A stretch of 64,000 bases of DNA from Gammaproteobacteria bacterium (GTDB lineage: Bacteria; Pseudomonadota; Gammaproteobacteria; Natronospirales; REEB76), in assembly GCA_035279405.1 (NCBI GenBank), contig DATEHU010000017.1, forward strand, positions 124,001 to 188,000, given 5' to 3'. Of this stretch, positions 63,691 to 64,000 are shown piece after piece (within the stretch, counting starts at the first letter, position 1; the number at the start of each line of letters is the position of its first letter). The notes under the pieces were generated by a model that ran no database searches, had not been told where the DNA came from, and saw nothing but the letters and a program-made list of their open reading frames with translations. The position numbers and the translations under genes are program-made.

Positions 63691-64000
63691 ATGGAAATGC
63701 AAAAGATTACCCCCTGTTTATGGTTCAACCACAGTGAAGCCGAGGAAGCGGTGCACTTTTACACCGGCATCTTCAAAAACTCGAAGATCGGCAAGATTTT
63801 GCGCTATGGCCCGGAAGCTGGGAAGCAACTCGGCATATCGGCGGATATGGTGCTGACCGTGGAATTCACGCTCGACGGCCAGAATTTCACCGCGCTCAAC
63901 GGCGCCGGCGAGATGCAGTTCAAATTCACCGAAGCGGTTTCCTTTCAGGTATTTTGCGAGACCCAGAAAGAACTGGATCATTATTGGGACAAGCTCGGCG
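63691..64000 (+). CDS. VOC family protein (3-demethylubiquinone methyltransferase-like), 3' end outside the window
   Basis: The visible 103 residues begin MEMQKITPCLWFNHSEAEEA and go on with FYTGIFKNSKI and FTLDGQNFTALNGAG, typical of PhnB-like VOC proteins often annotated as 3-demethylubiquinone-9 3-methyltransferase. The gene runs off the right edge. Three in-frame ATGs (63676, 63685, 63697) are alternatives; GGGAG at 63678 fits 63691 best. It belongs to the ECF42 locus. Confidence 0.85.
   Translation, partial: MEMQKITPCLWFNHSEAEEAVHFYTGIFKNSKIGKILRYGPEAGKQLGISADMVLTVEFTLDGQNFTALNGAGEMQFKFTEAVSFQVFCETQKELDHYWDKLG

Overview
The window is a continuous piece of a GC-rich gammaproteobacterial chromosome. 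Gene order and content support this: rhlB divergent from trxA-rho; a leftward aroQ-accB-accC-prmA-DUF3426-dusB-fis-purH-purD block; groES-groEL; dsbD with a TlpA-like partner; glnE; and the core-LPS genes rfaD and waaF. The genus cannot be fixed from sequence alone. It looks like a member of the Xanthomonadales, Nevskiales, Steroidobacterales or a nearby group. No rRNA, tRNA, CRISPR array, integrase or transposase gene was seen.

Layout. 1-9 kb: a partial membrane protein, a UBP-type zinc finger protein, a pirin, a secreted protein, the large helicase Lhr, an AT-rich stray gene and a DUF899 protein. 9-19.3 kb: a Kef-type K+/H+ antiporter; a copper cassette (small Cys-rich secreted protein, a CopA-CopB fusion, a membrane cytochrome c) flanked by two homoserine dehydrogenase 3' fragments; a monocarboxylate permease operon with a SemiSWEET; an outer-membrane protein; and an AbrB-Doc toxin-antitoxin pair followed by an inverted, decayed copy of the outer-membrane gene. 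19.5-27.8 kb: housekeeping genes (ttcA, HD-GYP phosphodiesterase, queD, dienelactone hydrolase, cysQ, a HAD nucleotidase). 27.8-46.2 kb: the conserved core listed above, including a cutA gene broken by one TGA codon and a dsbD whose 5' end lies in a dispersed repeat. 46.2-50.5 kb: an accessory region with repeats, an AT-rich UvrD-like helicase, a truncated DinB copy, DUF2945, a RibD-like reductase and an intact DinB. 50.5-60.4 kb: a quinone oxidoreductase, a VOC protein, an RlmL-type methyltransferase, glnE and LPS core genes. 60.5-64 kb: an ECF42-type sigma factor with two DGPF/YCII proteins, VOC proteins and a DoxX-like protein. A promoter matching the ECF42 consensus lies in front of the first DGPF gene.

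The most striking feature of the window is its load of short palindromic repeats of several families. They sit not only between genes but inside them, in frame: three in lhr, one in the rlmL-type gene, and others at the ends of dsbD, waaF, the HAD gene and fis. Other points of interest are the CopA-CopB fusion, the paired gene fragments around the copper cassette, the tandem alpha domains in DsbD, and the ECF42 locus. No wholly new multi-gene system could be demonstrated. The lone AT-rich helicase is the best candidate for an uncharacterised defence-type gene.
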